A DNA stretch of 64,000 bases, from NCBI RefSeq assembly GCF_002947535.1, contig NZ_PUAP01000019.1, positions 30,312-94,311 on the forward strand, in the 5' to 3' direction. The notes under the pieces were generated by a model, which was not told where the DNA came from, did not search any database, and worked only from the letters and a program-made list of their open reading frames with translations. Of the stretch, positions 44,017 through 50,617 are shown piece by piece. Source of the DNA: Enterococcus mundtii. GTDB lineage: Bacteria > Bacillota > Bacilli > Lactobacillales > Enterococcaceae. How positions within the stretch are numbered: position 1 is the first letter of the stretch; every line of letters begins with the position of its first letter. A program made the position numbers and the translations under genes.

Positions 44017-45477
44017 ATGAAGTTATGGAAAAAATTAGCTTTTACAGGATTCTCAGCACTAACAGCAATCAGTTTAGCAGCATGTGGGGGCGGTTCAGGT
44101 GACAAGGACGATGCAGCGGCCAGTGATACGACGACATTACAAATGTACCAGATCGGTGACAAACCAGATAACCTTGATCAGCTGATGGAAGTCGCGAATA
44201 AACGTATTGAAGAAAAAATTGGTGTAAAAGTCAATATCAATTATATTGGTTGGGGCGACTATGAGAAGAAAATGAACGTCATCATCTCATCCGGTGAAAA
44301 TTACGATATCGCTTTTGCCAACAATTACGTATCAAATGCACAAAAAGGCGCATTTGCAGACTTGACTGAATTAGCGCCTAAATATGGAAAAGAAGCGTAT
44401 GATTCTTTGGATGAAGCATATATCAAAGGCAATCTGGTCAACGGGAAATTATATGCGTTCCCAGTAAACGGCAATGTCTTTGCACAACAAGTGTTGACCT
44501 TCAATAAGCCATTATTAGATAAATACAATTTATCGATCGACGGCATCGAAACGTATGCAGATGCAGAAAAAGTTTTACAAGAGTTCCATAAAAAAGAACC
44601 GAATACAGCAGCTTTTGCCATTGGTCAAGGGTTTAAAGTACAAGGTGATTTTGATTATCCATTAGGAAATACCTTGCCATTTGCGGTTGATTTGAATGGC
44701 GACAAAACAAAGATCATCAACCAATATGACAACGAAAATTACATCGAACTGTTACAGACGATGCATAGTTGGTATGATCAAGGGTTGATCCCTAGTGATG
44801 CAGCGACTAGTAACAAAGATTATCCGTTAGAAGGTAATACATGGTTGATGCGTGGAGAAACACAAGGACCATACGATTACGGCGATACGATCTTAACAAA
44901 TGCTGCAAATCAAGAATTAGTATCAAAACCAATTACTGTTCCTTTGAAGTCAACAGGGCAAGCGCAAATGGCAAATTTTGTTGTCTCTAATACATCAAAA
45001 AACAAAGAGAAATCAGTAGAGTTCTTAGCGTTATTGAATAGTGATCCTGAATTGCTTAACGGCTTGGTTTGGGGAATCGAAGGAGAGGCATGGGAAAAAG
45101 TTGGCGATGACAAAGTAAAATTATTAGACGGCTATCAGCCAAAAACACACATGTCTGCTTGGAATACTGGAAACAATAAGATCCTTTATACACAAGATAC
45201 GATTACCGATGAAATGATCGCTAAAAGAGATCAATCGATTGCAGAAGCTGAAACTTCTCCGATCTTAGGTTTCAGCTTTAATACAGACAGCGTAAAAACT
45301 GAATTGAGTAATATCTCAAATGTCATGAATCAATACCTTGATGGGTTGAACACTGGAACTGTCGATCCAGATGAAACCTTACCAAAACTAATGGATGCCT
45401 TAGATAAAGCTGGATACGACAAAGTAATGACAGAAATGCAAAAACAATATGATACATTCCGACAAGAAAACAACTAA
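44017..45477 (+). CDS. Glycan-binding lipoprotein of the ABC importer (LplA/NgtS-like)
   Basis: This 486-residue substrate-binding protein is anchored outside the membrane. Its lipoprotein signal ends in the lipobox LAAC with Cys23. The family 1 solute-binding domain follows, and the C-terminal ~130 residues (from about KTHMSAWNTGNNK) match the DUF3502-type domain of large binding proteins such as pneumococcal NgtS. The family and the neighbouring mannosidases point to oligomannose or N-glycan pieces as ligand; that is inference. It follows permease 2 by 25 bases behind AGGAGG. Confidence 0.9.
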   Translation: MKLWKKLAFTGFSALTAISLAACGGGSGDKDDAAASDTTTLQMYQIGDKPDNLDQLMEVANKRIEEKIGVKVNINYIGWGDYEKKMNVIISSGENYDIAFANNYVSNAQKGAFADLTELAPKYGKEAYDSLDEAYIKGNLVNGKLYAFPVNGNVFAQQVLTFNKPLLDKYNLSIDGIETYADAEKVLQEFHKKEPNTAAFAIGQGFKVQGDFDYPLGNTLPFAVDLNGDKTKIINQYDNENYIELLQTMHSWYDQGLIPSDAATSNKDYPLEGNTWLMRGETQGPYDYGDTILTNAANQELVSKPITVPLKSTGQAQMANFVVSNTSKNKEKSVEFLALLNSDPELLNGLVWGIEGEAWEKVGDDKVKLLDGYQPKTHMSAWNTGNNKILYTQDTITDEMIAKRDQSIAEAETSPILGFSFNTDSVKTELSNISNVMNQYLDGLNTGTVDPDETLPKLMDALDKAGYDKVMTEMQKQYDTFRQENN

Positions 45478-45515
45478 TCAAAGCTAAGGTTGTGACGGAA
45501 GTGTCTAGCTCAGAT

Positions 45516-45572
45516 AAATAAGGCGGAATCCACGGAAATTGCTCTTGAATTTTTGTGGATTCCGTCTTATTT
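45516..45572 (+). terminator. Long hairpin after the importer genes
   Basis: Two 18-base arms (45516-45533 and 45555-45572) are inverted with one mismatch. The T run is poor, so this may be a partial terminator or mRNA-stabilising hairpin that lowers expression of the downstream signalling genes. Confidence 0.7.
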
Positions 45573-45713
45573 CCGAAGGAGTTACTTTCTAGCTGATGAC
45601 CGAAGATGTGCTTCTTGAGCACCATTTATTTGGTTTTAGAGGTTCCAATATGCTCAATGTCACAGTATGTTTTTGTATAATAGGATAAGATGAAGAATAA
45701 AGGGGGAAGTCCT

Positions 45714-46328
45714 GTGTTAGGTAGAGCATTGGAAACAGTATTCATACGCGTATGGGTCATCATGAAATTGACATTGTATTTTTGGGGGTTAGCTGTGTGT
45801 GGTGGAGTCATCTTAGGAATCGGGCCAGCTTGGAAAGTTGTCAATGAACAGTTTTATCTCCATGGCTTCGAGTATAAAGACATCACGATCAGCGAAAGTT
45901 GGCAGATGTTCAAACAGTCCTTCATGCGAGGAAATCAATTGTTTGGTCTTTTTTCGGCTTGTCTTTTTTTGCTTAGTTATAACTTGTATTTATCTGTACA
46001 GATCCAAGGGATTCTTTTCTTAGTGATTGATTTTATTATACTGTTCAGCATGTTGTACGCTTATGCGACGTATCAATATAGTATGATCTTGGATAGTGGC
46101 TATCAAATGACTTTAAGAAATCTATTGAAGTTAAGTTTGGTTTCCAGTTTCGCTAGTTTTTCAACTTTCTTAAAAATCATCCTTGGCAGTGGTCTGATTC
46201 TTTGGGTGACGTGGAATTATAAAGGGTTGATTTTATTTGGATTGATTGGGTTACTTACGGTTTGGAACGGAACGATCACCAAACAATGGCGGGAAAACTT
46301 GGACTTGCAGCTGGAAACTTATGAATAA
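45714..46328 (+). CDS. YesL-like membrane protein (DUF624 family)
   Basis: This ~204-residue membrane protein has about five hydrophobic segments and the family pattern ILGIGPAWKVVNE followed by FKQSF. DUF624/YesL genes usually sit beside YesM/YesN systems and CUT1 importers, as here; the molecular role is unknown. The frame extends to ATG 45690, but AAAGGGGGAAG lies just before GTG 45714, which also fits family N termini. The gene overlaps the sensor kinase by eight bases. Confidence 0.82.
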   Translation: MLGRALETVFIRVWVIMKLTLYFWGLAVCGGVILGIGPAWKVVNEQFYLHGFEYKDITISESWQMFKQSFMRGNQLFGLFSACLFLLSYNLYLSVQIQGILFLVIDFIILFSMLYAYATYQYSMILDSGYQMTLRNLLKLSLVSSFASFSTFLKIILGSGLILWVTWNYKGLILFGLIGLLTVWNGTITKQWRENLDLQLETYE

Positions 46329-48066
46329 GTTAGATTTCATCTTTTCAAAAGGAACGTTGTTAAACCGCTTATTGCGTAAATATGCCATCATGATGATTGC
46401 TCTGACGATGATTGCAACGATCATCATCAGTGTGCATACATTCATCCAAAGACAAATCCAAGCACAACAAGTAGTGAATGAAGCAGTTCAAAGTACGTTG
46501 CGAACGCTTAGTGATAAAACAACGTTAAGTAAAGTCATCAAAGATCAATTTGTAGGGGATTCAGATAAAATCGAGAATACCACCACTTATTTAACTAAAC
46601 CGATCGATCAATATTTGATGTATGCGTACGACCGACAACGACAATCTGCTGATTTTCTTTCATTCCCTAACGTAGTTCGTGATATGTATGTCAACTATGA
46701 AGAGGTAAGTAGTGTGTACCTTGTGTTCAACCAATTACCAGAATATTTTGAGTCCACTAGAGAGAACAAAGGCGGGATAGTCAAGCAGGGAACGCCACAA
46801 TTAAAACATGCTTTTTATATCAAAATGACGATTACACAAGGTGGTGCAGAAATTGGCAGTATGTTTGTAGGTTTTGATAAAGATGAACTTGATGCAGCGC
46901 TAACGAATTTAAATACGTTCAATGGATTATCTCTTTACATGATTTCCGGAACGAGTAATCGGTTGTATACATTTCATGATCGAGCACTGGGCAAAGAACG
47001 AATCTTTGAGCAGGAAAAGTTGATCAATCAGACACTACAAGCAGATTCTACATTACCAGTGGAGAAATTAGAAAAATCGAATTTTATCCAATCGCAAGAG
47101 GTGTCCGACGATTATCGTATTTTAGCCACCTTGGATAAGCGTACGGTTCGCCAAGTAACAGAAAAAAGTTTAGCACCGTTGATTATTGGAGTCATTTTAT
47201 TGGATGGGTTATTGCTTTTATTTTTATACAAGACGTTCAAACGTTACTCTCAACAAATCGATCGTGTCATGGAAGCCATGGATGAAGTGGCTAGAGGGAA
47301 TTTGGATACTCGTGTGGATACTAGTATCACTGAATACGAGCTAAAAGACCTATCAGTCGGAATCAATGAGATGCTAGGCAGTATCAATCAATATGTGGAA
47401 GATATCTACAAATTAGAGATCAAGCAACAAGATGCGCACATGCGCGCATTACAAGCGCAAATCAATCCGCATTTTCTATACAACACATTAGAATATATTC
47501 GAATGTATGCCATCAGTGAAGGCAGTGAAGAACTAGCAGATGTTGTCTATGCTTTCTCTGCATTATTACGTAATAACACCAATCAAGAAAAGACGATTCA
47601 TTTAAAAGAAGAATTGGATTTTTGTGAGAAGTATGTGTACCTCTATCAAATGCGTTATCCTAGTCGCATCGCCTATCATTTCACGATCGAATCAGCATTG
47701 GAAGAGGTTGAAGTACCGAAATTTATCATCCAACCATTAGTAGAAAATTATTTTAAACATGGTATTGATTTTACTCGTTTTGATAACGCATTGAGTGTAA
47801 AAGTATTTGAGGAAAATGGACTGATTCATCTTTTGATCCGTGATAATGGAAAAGGGATCACAGAAGAGCGATTAGCTGAAATCAACGCACAGTTGGCGCA
47901 AAGCAAAGTAGAACTCAGTGGATCGATCGGCTTACAAAATGTCAATGAACGGTTACGTGCTAGTTTTGGACCGAGTTATCAGATGACATTAGCTAGAAAT
48001 GCAACTGGTGGATTAACGATCCATATCACTTTTAAAATAAAAAGGGGAGCTGCTGATGTCTTATAA
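46321..48066 (+). CDS. Sensor histidine kinase, YesM type
   Basis: This 581-residue membrane sensor has two membrane segments (about 22-42 and 290-310) flanking an extracytoplasmic sensing domain. A HAMP linker follows (~312-365), then the LytS/YesM-type kinase domain with phospho-acceptor motif QINPHFLYNTLE and ATP-binding motifs (QPLVENYFKHG, DNGKG, GIGLQNVNERL-like SIGLQNV). It probably senses imported or bound glycan via the neighbouring binding protein and phosphorylates the YesN partner. The frame opens at 46246, but ATG 46321 matches family N termini. Confidence 0.92.
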   Translation: MNKLDFIFSKGTLLNRLLRKYAIMMIALTMIATIIISVHTFIQRQIQAQQVVNEAVQSTLRTLSDKTTLSKVIKDQFVGDSDKIENTTTYLTKPIDQYLMYAYDRQRQSADFLSFPNVVRDMYVNYEEVSSVYLVFNQLPEYFESTRENKGGIVKQGTPQLKHAFYIKMTITQGGAEIGSMFVGFDKDELDAALTNLNTFNGLSLYMISGTSNRLYTFHDRALGKERIFEQEKLINQTLQADSTLPVEKLEKSNFIQSQEVSDDYRILATLDKRTVRQVTEKSLAPLIIGVILLDGLLLLFLYKTFKRYSQQIDRVMEAMDEVARGNLDTRVDTSITEYELKDLSVGINEMLGSINQYVEDIYKLEIKQQDAHMRALQAQINPHFLYNTLEYIRMYAISEGSEELADVVYAFSALLRNNTNQEKTIHLKEELDFCEKYVYLYQMRYPSRIAYHFTIESALEEVEVPKFIIQPLVENYFKHGIDFTRFDNALSVKVFEENGLIHLLIRDNGKGITEERLAEINAQLAQSKVELSGSIGLQNVNERLRASFGPSYQMTLARNATGGLTIHITFKIKRGAADVL

Positions 48067-49510
48067 CGTACTATTAGTTGATGATGAATATATGATCTTA
48101 GCTGGCTTACAAAAAATCATCGATTGGCAAAATTTAGGATTTAACGTTGTTGCTACCGCAGAAAATGCTATGCAAGGACTATCGATTTTAGAAACACAGC
48201 CAATTGATCTAGTCGTCACAGATGTAACGATGCCTGAGATGAATGGATTAGAATTTATCGAAGCTGCTCAAAAAGAACATCTTTTTGAATTTATGATCTT
48301 ATCAGGGTACCAAGAATTTGATTATCTAAAAAGCGGGATGCAGTTAGGCGCAGTCAACTATTTGATGAAACCAGTCAATAAAGCAGAACTGATTACTAGT
48401 CTTGAGACTGTCAAGAAGCGCTTAGATCATCAAAGACAACAAAAAAACCAACAAGAAGTGTACCAAGAAATTCTCTTTAGCCAATGGTTGAATGATGAAT
48501 TGGATGAACCTAGTGAAGAAGAACTATTAGAAAAACTAGGCGAACGTCAGCGCCGTGTATTGCTTGCACAAGTACCTAGACAGGCTGAAACGACAATTCG
48601 TCAATGGTTGACAACAAGAAAAGAACCCTTTTATTACCAACGAAATTACGGGGAACTTGTTTTATTTGTTCTGTTACTTCAGGAGGAGGCAGTAGAACGG
48701 TTTAGCTATTTTGTCGAACAGTCGCTGATGTGCGAAAATTGGTTGATCAGTATTGGGGATGAATCTTGTGACCCGGAAACGATACCCCAAAGCTTCCAGC
48801 ATGCAAAAGATAACTTACAACTACATCAATTTTATGGCGATCAAAATCAACGCATTTTTTATGCTGAACAAGCAGGAATCAAACAATCGATTGATTTTGT
48901 CTCATTCAGTCGTGTATTGAAAAGTGGGCAATTAGCGCTCGCACAACAAATGATCTCGGATTTTTTTGAGCAGTTCCAACAAGCGGTCATGTCGCCTGAA
49001 GATATCCGTCATTTCAGTTTTTTATTATTTATGGATATCCATCGTGAGCTGATCCGTTTAGAAGATGATGAATACTTAACAGGTATCCAAAAAATCAATC
49101 AAGCAAAATCTGTCCAAGAGTTGCATCAACTCTTATTATCTTTATTGGAAAATCAGCATAATCAAAAATATAGCCAAAATGTCGAAAAAGTTCTTCAAAT
49201 CTTACATGAGAAATACAAAGAACCTTTAACCTTGAAAGAAGTCGCAGAACATTTGCACTTGAATGTCATGTATCTAGGACAACTGTTTAAAAAAGAAACA
49301 AAAAAAAGCTTCTCTGCGTACTTGAATCACTTACGAATGGAACAAGCAAAATGGTTGCTGATCCATAGTAATCAAAATATCAACGAGATCTCTAATGAAA
49401 TCGGCTATAACAACACGACCTATTTTTCAAAATTATTCAAAAAAATCGTCGGACAGTCACCTTCAGAGTACCGAGAAAATCAAGGACAAACAGAAGGAAG
49501 TTTTATCTAA
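48056..49510 (+). CDS. Response regulator, YesN type (REC plus AraC)
   Basis: This 484-residue regulator has an N-terminal receiver domain (YNVLLVDDEYMILAGLQ) with the phosphorylated aspartate in DLVVTDVTMPEMNG, a long middle region, and a C-terminal AraC/XylS DNA-binding domain (LTLKEVAEHLHLNVMYLGQLFKKE and INEISNEIGYNNTTYFSKLFKK). It overlaps the kinase gene by 11 bases. It probably activates the importer operon and the mannosidase genes; in pneumococcus the equivalent system (TCS07) controls N-glycan use. Confidence 0.92.
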   Translation: MSYNVLLVDDEYMILAGLQKIIDWQNLGFNVVATAENAMQGLSILETQPIDLVVTDVTMPEMNGLEFIEAAQKEHLFEFMILSGYQEFDYLKSGMQLGAVNYLMKPVNKAELITSLETVKKRLDHQRQQKNQQEVYQEILFSQWLNDELDEPSEEELLEKLGERQRRVLLAQVPRQAETTIRQWLTTRKEPFYYQRNYGELVLFVLLLQEEAVERFSYFVEQSLMCENWLISIGDESCDPETIPQSFQHAKDNLQLHQFYGDQNQRIFYAEQAGIKQSIDFVSFSRVLKSGQLALAQQMISDFFEQFQQAVMSPEDIRHFSFLLFMDIHRELIRLEDDEYLTGIQKINQAKSVQELHQLLLSLLENQHNQKYSQNVEKVLQILHEKYKEPLTLKEVAEHLHLNVMYLGQLFKKETKKSFSAYLNHLRMEQAKWLLIHSNQNINEISNEIGYNNTTYFSKLFKKIVGQSPSEYRENQGQTEGSFI

Positions 49511-49517
49511 AAAAAAC

Positions 49518-49556
49518 AGAGATAGTGAGATTTAATATCTCGTTATCTCTTTTTTT
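49518..49556 (+). terminator. Terminator of the YesL-YesM-YesN operon
   Basis: AGAGATA-GT-GAGAT pairs with ATCTC-GT-TATCTCT around a short loop, followed by a T run. A diverged version recurs at the start of the second toxin module. Confidence 0.88.
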
Positions 49557-49623
49557 ATATGATTGAATTAGTAAAAAAAATCATATAAAAAAACAAAAAA
49601 ATAAAAGTTCATGACAGAAGATG

Positions 49624-49632
49624 TGGTAAAAT
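49624..49632 (+). promoter_or_regulatory. Extended -10 promoter of toxin module 1
   Basis: TGGTAAAAT is an extended -10 (TGn then TAAAAT at 49627-49632). No good -35 is seen. The same element type stands at 50112-50120 in module 2. Confidence 0.6.
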
Positions 49633-49653
49633 AAACTATGTAGATTGTTTATG

Positions 49654-49718
49654 ATGGTAGCTACTCAGGGGGGTGATGCGTATGAGCATTTTCCTACTTC
49701 AACGAAGGGAGTAGCCAT
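49654..49718 (+). promoter_or_regulatory. Hairpin that sequesters the toxin ribosome site, module 1
   Basis: ATGG-CTACTC (49654-49666, with a 3-nt bulge TAG) pairs with GAGTAG-CCAT (49709-49718). The right arm overlaps the toxin ribosome site and ends just before its start. The leader ORF lies inside the loop and its stop codon lies in the right arm. Confidence 0.65.
49682..49714 (+). CDS. 10-codon leader ORF of toxin module 1
   Basis: MSIFLLQRRE, starting at ATG 49682, eight bases after a strong AGGGGGG ribosome site; a second in-frame ATG at 49676 is too close to it. The stop lies six bases before the toxin start, and its last codons contain the toxin's own ribosome site (AAGGGAG). It is identical in module 2. 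Translation of the leader would open the hairpin covering the toxin start. Confidence 0.6.
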   Translation: MSIFLLQRRE

Positions 49719-49719
49719 T

Positions 49720-49821
49720 TTGTCTGTTGCGGAAGCACTGGCATTGATGATCCAATTTGGATCGTTGATGCTTGCGCTTGTTGGCATTATGCTGACAATA
49801 AGCAAAAGCGATAAAAAATAA
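49720..49821 (+). CDS. Holin-like type I toxin, copy 1
   Basis: This 33-residue peptide starts at TTG and has a single hydrophobic helix (LALMIQFGSLMLALVGIMLTI) ended by a charged tail, SKSDKK. The MSxxEAL-LM--FG pattern is that of the holin-like/TxpA-type toxins of Firmicutes type I toxin-antitoxin systems, which damage the membrane when overproduced. AAGGGAG lies eight bases before the TTG. A terminator begins at the stop codon and a convergent antisense promoter lies ~110 bases downstream. Confidence 0.78.
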   Translation: MSVAEALALMIQFGSLMLALVGIMLTISKSDKK

Positions 49822-49857
49822 ACCCGTCATAAACTTTTAGCAGAAGTTGACGGGTTT
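49820..49857. terminator. Bidirectional terminator shared by toxin mRNA and antisense RNA, module 1
   Basis: AAACCCGTCA (49820-49829) pairs perfectly with TGACGGGTTT (49848-49857), and inner AACTT/AAGTT adds to the stem. A/T runs flank both sides (TTTATTTT on +, TTATTTTTTAT on -). Confidence 0.88.
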
Positions 49858-49922
49858 ATTTTAGCTCAAAACATGCTACCACAAAACGGCTACATTGGAG
49901 CGATGTTCACGCATCGCTTCTT
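49820..49922 (-). ncRNA. Predicted antisense antitoxin RNA, module 1
   Basis: On the minus strand a promoter (TTTACA at 49953-49958, 18-base spacer, TATACT at 49929-49934) would start RNA near 49922 and run toward the toxin gene, ending at the shared terminator. The ~100-nt RNA would pair with the 3' end of the toxin mRNA. A 7-bp hairpin (AGCGATG/CATCGCT) lies near its 5' end. This convergent layout is typical of TxpA/RatA-like systems. Expression is inferred. Confidence 0.6.
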
Positions 49923-50111
49923 TTCTTTAGTATACCATCTTAACGAGTCATTTGTAAATAAAGAGTCATGGATAAAGAATCATTTGAGTAAGGAAATAAA
50001 AAAACAGAGTGTATACGAATGTAGCTATCTTATCTTCTGTTTTTATATGATTGAATAGGTGAAAACAATCATATAAAAAAACGTAAAAACAAAATGTTAC
50101 GATAGCTTCTA

Positions 50112-50120
50112 TGTTAAAAT
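50112..50120 (+). promoter_or_regulatory. Extended -10 promoter of toxin module 2
   Basis: TGTTAAAAT, an extended -10 at the position equivalent to module 1, although the surrounding bases have diverged. Confidence 0.58.
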
Positions 50121-50141
50121 GAATGATGTAGATTGTTTATG

Positions 50142-50205
50142 ATGGTAGCTATTCAGGGGGTGATGCGTATGAGCATTTTCCTACTTCAACGAAGGGAGTA
50201 GCCAT
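50142..50205 (+). promoter_or_regulatory. Hairpin that sequesters the toxin ribosome site, module 2
   Basis: The left arm is ATGG-CTATTC (50142-50154) and the right arm GAGTAG-CCAT (50196-50205). Compared with module 1 one base changed from C to T, which keeps pairing as U-G. Confidence 0.65.
50169..50201 (+). CDS. 10-codon leader ORF of toxin module 2
   Basis: MSIFLLQRRE, identical to module 1, preceded by CAGGGGGTGAT and ending six bases before the toxin start. Confidence 0.6.
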   Translation: MSIFLLQRRE

Positions 50206-50206
50206 T

Positions 50207-50308
50207 TTGTCTGTTGCGGAAGCACTGGCATTGATGATCCAATTTGGATCATTGATGCTTTTGCTTGTTGGCATCATGCTGACAATAAGCAAAAGCGATA
50301 AAAAATAA
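50207..50308 (+). CDS. Holin-like type I toxin, copy 2
   Basis: This 33-residue peptide differs from copy 1 only by Leu for Ala at residue 19, which makes the helix slightly more hydrophobic. TTG start, ribosome site, terminator and antisense promoter are all arranged as in copy 1. Silent changes nearby show that the copies have begun to diverge. Confidence 0.78.
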   Translation: MSVAEALALMIQFGSLMLLLVGIMLTISKSDKK

Positions 50309-50344
50309 ACCCGTCATAAACTTTTAGCAGAAGTTGACGGGTTT
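50307..50344. terminator. Bidirectional terminator, toxin module 2
   Basis: The hairpin AAACCCGTCA/TGACGGGTTT is identical to that of module 1, beginning in the toxin stop codon. Confidence 0.88.
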
Positions 50345-50409
50345 ATTTTAGCTCAAAACATGCTACCACAAAACGGCTACATTGGAGCGATGTTCACGCA
50401 TCGCTTCTT
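50307..50409 (-). ncRNA. Predicted antisense antitoxin RNA, module 2
   Basis: The minus-strand promoter has TTTACA at 50440-50445 and TATACT at 50416-50421 with an 18-base spacer. The predicted RNA is identical to that of module 1, so each could silence both toxins. It lies ~200 bases past the end of the leftward GH92 gene, whose read-through could interfere. Confidence 0.6.
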
Positions 50410-50617
50410 TTCTTTAGTATACCATCTTAACGAGTCATCTGTAAACAACGAGTCATGAGTGAAATCAATCATTCAATAAAGTCTGACTGAAATCGTCCAC
50501 CCTCTAAAGTTAGTGCTGAAGAGGATGGCAAATGGAATTAACTACAGAGTAAGTGCCATTTTTCAGTGAGGTAGAAGCTTCCTTAACCACGCTTCTTTTC
50601 TATCTGAACCACTGTTA

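Larger units (their letters stand above)
49511..50460. repeat. Tandem duplication, unit 487 bp, two toxin modules
   Basis: Unit 1 (49511-49997) and unit 2 (from 49998) align end to end. From the leader ORF to the antisense promoter they are nearly identical. The promoter-proximal part is diverged but keeps an inverted repeat (TATATGATT ... AATCATATA) and the extended -10. About 150 bases covering terminator and antisense region are the same in both. Confidence 0.9.

Noticed and set aside
49873..50058. 61-codon plus-strand frame between the toxin modules
   Set aside because: It lies across the predicted antisense RNA and its promoter, lacks a ribosome site, and is not preserved as a frame after the second module.
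50493..50524. Nine-base inverted repeat downstream of GH92, considered as its terminator
   Set aside because: The stem has a mismatch and no T run follows on either strand.
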